From contig JACPHJ010000045.1 of assembly GCA_016188675.1 (NCBI GenBank), positions 1 to 37,870 of the forward strand: a stretch of 37,870 nucleotides of DNA, written 5' to 3'. The stretch comes from Planctomycetota bacterium (lineage in GTDB: Bacteria > Planctomycetota > Brocadiia > Brocadiales > Brocadiaceae). Positions 35,738 through 37,870 of this stretch are shown here, piece after piece. The position numbers and the translations under genes were made by a program. Below the pieces are notes generated by a model. It was not told where the DNA came from. It saw nothing but the letters and a program-made list of their open reading frames with translations, and did not search any database. Position 1 is the stretch's first letter, and every line of letters starts with the position of its first letter.

Positions 35738-36826
35738 CTAAAGGATTTCATACTTCCCCAGCCCAAACGATGTCCCTTTGCCCACATGCACATACTCACC
35801 CAGTCTTAATAATGGTATGAATTCCGACAACTCTCCCTCGTAGGAAACTGTGCCTGTGACACCGCCCAGAGACATCCATTCTTCCTGCCTTGTGGAATAG
35901 CGTTTCCAGTCAAACCAATGTGTATCTGAAGTTGTCTGTTTTACTGCCGTGGATTTTTCGATTAAATCTTTAAAGTTCACCAGAAATTTTTCGTTACAAT
36001 GAAAATAGGATAAAGAGGAAATGCGGCGTAAGAGGTTTCTTATGAGAACGTGAAATTCGATCTTGTCGGTTATATGACCATCGAAACGCAGGCGTAGCGG
36101 GGTTAGTAGCGAAATGGTTATCTTGTTGTTATGGTTATTTACCTGAGAAATATCTTGTTGAGGCAAGTTTTTGACCCCACCTTTATCCTCCCCTTCGTAA
36201 GGGGAGGAAACTGAAACTGCTCTGTTTTTACTTTGCGAAGGTGAGAAAGTTTTATTGCGGTTTGCTATAGAGCGGTTTTCCATATTTTTCTGAACAAATT
36301 TATGCGCTTGTATGATGGGATAATGATTTGTGAGTGTTTGGTCTTTGCTGTTGTAAATCTGTATGGCTTCATCTTCCAAACCAATACCTTTCACCTCCAG
36401 CAGGTCGTATTTCCCCCTGCCCTGTCCAATCCCCCGTTTTCCCAGTTCGGTAAAGGTGTAGATGAAATAGGGAAGGTAGTCAATGGCCTGGCCAATGAGG
36501 ATTAAATGAAAGGTAAATGCTTCGCCTGGTGCGAAGGATTGTTTCTCGTCTGAAGGCGGTTCGATAACAAAGGGGTGAGGCACTTTCGGGTAGAGGCGAA
36601 GCATTTCGGCATCTTCGGGCGGCGGGGTTTCAAAGATGTACGAATAAATACACTTTTGCTTTAACAGGCAGTCGTCACATTCCTTGTCCTTGATTACGCA
36701 AACGACCCGTTTAAAGGCATATCCAAAGCCGCCACGAAAGGCAGAACCTTTATAGCCTGGAAAGCGTATGTGTTCTTTGGCGCAAACGGTGAACCTGAAT
36801 TTTGCCACCCGAAATGTTTCGAGCAT
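35738..36826 (-). CDS. cas6: Cas6-like crRNA-processing RAMP (DUF2276 type)
   Basis: A 362-residue RAMP endoribonuclease of the Cas6 group that cuts precursor crRNA within repeats. PGYKGSAFRGGFGYAFKRVV is the N-terminal signature, followed by a Cys cluster (C50, C53, C59). The middle has TELGKRGIGQGRGKYDLLEV, and the C terminus ends VGKGTSFGLGKYEIL, the Gly-rich loop of Cas6. Residues about 202-219 (AVSVSSPYEGEDKGGVKN) are coded by a GC-rich intergenic-type repeat inserted in frame, in a linker between the two RAMP halves. The gene is the farthest upstream cas gene. Confidence 0.85.
   Translation of the reverse strand: MLETFRVAKFRFTVCAKEHIRFPGYKGSAFRGGFGYAFKRVVCVIKDKECDDCLLKQKCIYSYIFETPPPEDAEMLRLYPKVPHPFVIEPPSDEKQSFAPGEAFTFHLILIGQAIDYLPYFIYTFTELGKRGIGQGRGKYDLLEVKGIGLEDEAIQIYNSKDQTLTNHYPIIQAHKFVQKNMENRSIANRNKTFSPSQSKNRAVSVSSPYEGEDKGGVKNLPQQDISQVNNHNNKITISLLTPLRLRFDGHITDKIEFHVLIRNLLRRISSLSYFHCNEKFLVNFKDLIEKSTAVKQTTSDTHWFDWKRYSTRQEEWMSLGGVTGTVSYEGELSEFIPLLRLGEYVHVGKGTSFGLGKYEIL
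36170..36215. repeat. GC-rich repeat inside cas6
   Basis: On the plus strand CCACCTTTATCCTCCCCTTC then GTAAGGGGAGGAAACTG. The centre is an inverted repeat, CCTCCCCTT / AAGGGGAGG, like the intergenic copies at 6795-6845 and 11864-11925. The translation SSPYEGEDKGG is the usual reading of such a repeat. Confidence 0.7.
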
Positions 36827-36981
36827 ATAAATTCCTGGTAGAAGTTAGTTTGATGCCGTTAAACGTATTTTCGGAAAGAACAACTTGCTGGTAATGGTAT
36901 ATATGCAAATGAAGAAAAGCAACAAGAAATTTAACTAATGTGATACGGATAATGTAACCCAAAATACATAGTTATGCTTTG

Positions 36982-37212
36982 TTATGCTTTTTTGAGCAAT
37001 TCAAAGTATTGTTCCCTTGTCATACCAACTGTTCGCATGTTATTTTTGATTATTTCTATGTCTATTTCATCATATTCAGGAATAACAACCGCTCGCTTTG
37101 CCCCCGTATAGGTCAGGATATGATGCGAACCCCTCTTATGTTTATAAGTACAACCAAATATCTGAAATATCTTTAAGAGTGTTTTATAATCAACGGGGGT
37201 TATTCTCGGCAT
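36982..37212 (-). CDS. hicA: HicA-type mRNA interferase toxin
   Basis: A 76-residue protein with the HicA fold: TLLKIFQIFGCTYKHKRGSH, where GSHH holds the catalytic His, followed by GAKRAVVIPEYDEIDIEIIK and a short C-terminal helix. It shares one base with the upstream hicB stop. It should cleave mRNA when HicB is lost. Unlike the broken hicBA pair at 18574-18918, the catalytic His is present and the gene is full length. Confidence 0.85.
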   Translation of the reverse strand: MPRITPVDYKTLLKIFQIFGCTYKHKRGSHHILTYTGAKRAVVIPEYDEIDIEIIKNNMRTVGMTREQYFELLKKA

Positions 37213-37481
37213 CAGGACACCGATATTACTGACTTTTCAAATCCTATAATTTCAATCTGAGGAGTTAGTTCATCACCTTTGGTTTCAAAACCGCACTCAT
37301 GCAAATATTCTTCAAGAGTTTCCATGTTTTTCATCTCTTCAAATTGTATGTTAATAACTTCAAGGAGGTTTTTTCTCGCTTCTTCTGGTGTTCTCCCTTG
37401 TGATATAAAGTCCAATTCTGGTGCACGTGCCAAATACCACGATCCTTTTTTCCAAGATTCGATAATTAATGGTAACTTCAT
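37212..37481 (-). CDS. hicB: HicB-type antitoxin
   Basis: An 89-residue partner with LPLIIESWKKGSWYLARAPE then LDFISQGRTPEEARKNLLEV, the HicB partial RNase H-like fold (dead enzyme core binding HicA). The C-terminal part is short, with no obvious DNA-binding domain. Antitoxin comes first, and the ATG at 37481 is preceded by a weak GAGGGC-like ribosome site. It lies beside cas6, so the pair may stabilise the island. Confidence 0.8.
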   Translation of the reverse strand: MKLPLIIESWKKGSWYLARAPELDFISQGRTPEEARKNLLEVINIQFEEMKNMETLEEYLHECGFETKGDELTPQIEIIGFEKSVISVS

Positions 37482-37870
37482 AAAATTTGCCCTCTGACTA
37501 ATTTTGATACTTCTTTATCCGATATCATTAAACGCGACTAAATCCATTTTACCTTCGATTAGGCACGAAGTATAAGGTATTTGAAAAGGTATTTCAATAT
37601 TATTTTCAGTACAATGAATCACGTGCGAAGTGAAGCGAAGGCGTGAGCGCAACGAAGCACGGCGTGATAAATGGGATTAATGTACTTTCAGGGTTAAGGT
37701 GCTATGGAGATTACTATTCACTGAATTCTTTTATCTTCTGAATTGTAGAAGTTTAAAGAATGCAGTGCCATTTCGTAGGAGCAAATAAAGGCACGCCGAA
37801 GAAATAAGCGTTGAACCTTCGCTCTAAACGGAATGTTTTGTATGAAGCGAAGAGGGAAGGGAATGAATTG
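37482..37870. other. End region, no gene seen
   Basis: No convincing coding frame. It contains the hicB promoter and AT-rich sequence with AAGCGAAGGCGTGAGCGCAA-type wording at 37630-37660 and CGAAGAGGGAAGGGAATG at the end, probably a decayed gene or repeat. Nothing more can be assigned. Confidence 0.4.
37569..37597 (-). promoter_or_regulatory. Promoter for hicBA
   Basis: On the minus strand: -35 TTGAAA (37592-37597), a 17-bp spacer, -10 TATACT (37569-37574), about 88 bp upstream of the hicB ATG. A close repeat of CAAATACC/GAAATACC falls inside the promoter and could be an operator for HicB. Confidence 0.55.

Overview
This window carries bacterial chromosomal DNA of moderate-to-low GC. The gene set (a CzcCBA-type metal efflux cluster, TCA-cycle genes, a type III CRISPR locus, many short GC-rich intergenic repeats, two apparent selenoproteins) would fit a Planctomycetota / anammox-type (Brocadiales-like) genome. 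That placement is an impression from gene style; no rRNA or marker gene here proves it.

Layout. (1) 1-418: remnant of a DUF1156-type DNA methylase gene, broken by an in-frame TAG. (2) 419-11862 (+): metal/metalloid resistance block with a Cys-rich exported peptide, CzcC-like outer-membrane factor, YnfA-type membrane protein, FMN-binding-like lipoprotein, ACR3 arsenite permease, a P1B-ATPase with unusual motifs, a CzcB-like adaptor and a CzcA-like RND pump. (3) 11863-20230, mostly (-): central metabolism, with icd, mdh, pyrE and succinate dehydrogenase subunits. sdhA is separated from the anchor genes by a DUF4143 ATPase gene, and no sdhB is visible. An intact MazF-type toxin-antitoxin pair and a decayed HicBA pair lie between mdh and icd. 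(4) 20452-24279 (+): a DinG-like helicase with an N-terminal JAMM domain, then an NDUFA9-like NAD(P)-binding protein. (5) 24423-25705 (-): two tandem thioredoxin-fold genes, each interrupted by TGA exactly where the first active-site Cys is expected. Each TGA is followed, 17 nt later, by a 6-bp hairpin with the same loop and one compensatory base-pair change. I read these as two selenoproteins with a UxxC motif. (6) 25877-37481: a likely accessory island. It starts at a tRNA-Ala 3' fragment and holds a degenerate CRISPR array, a membrane-anchored protein of unknown function and a type III-D-like effector operon: cas6, cas10 with GGDD and no HD, several cas7-like RAMPs, csx10, two small-subunit genes and csx19. 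No cas1/cas2 is seen. It ends with a HicBA pair.

How the parts relate. The czc block should move divalent metals and arsenite out of the cell: the P1B-ATPase and ACR3 act at the inner membrane, and CzcCBA spans the envelope. icd, mdh and sdh supply oxidative TCA steps. In the CRISPR block, Cas6 would process crRNA and the Cas10/RAMP complex would bind target RNA. Its intact GGDD palm implies a cyclic oligoadenylate signal, but no recognisable CARF effector is in the window. The membrane-anchored protein beside the array is the best local candidate for that missing effector.

The most notable findings are the paired UGA/hairpin selenoprotein candidates, the effector-less type III-D locus with its unknown membrane protein, and mobile-repeat traces, including a repeat translated in frame inside cas6.
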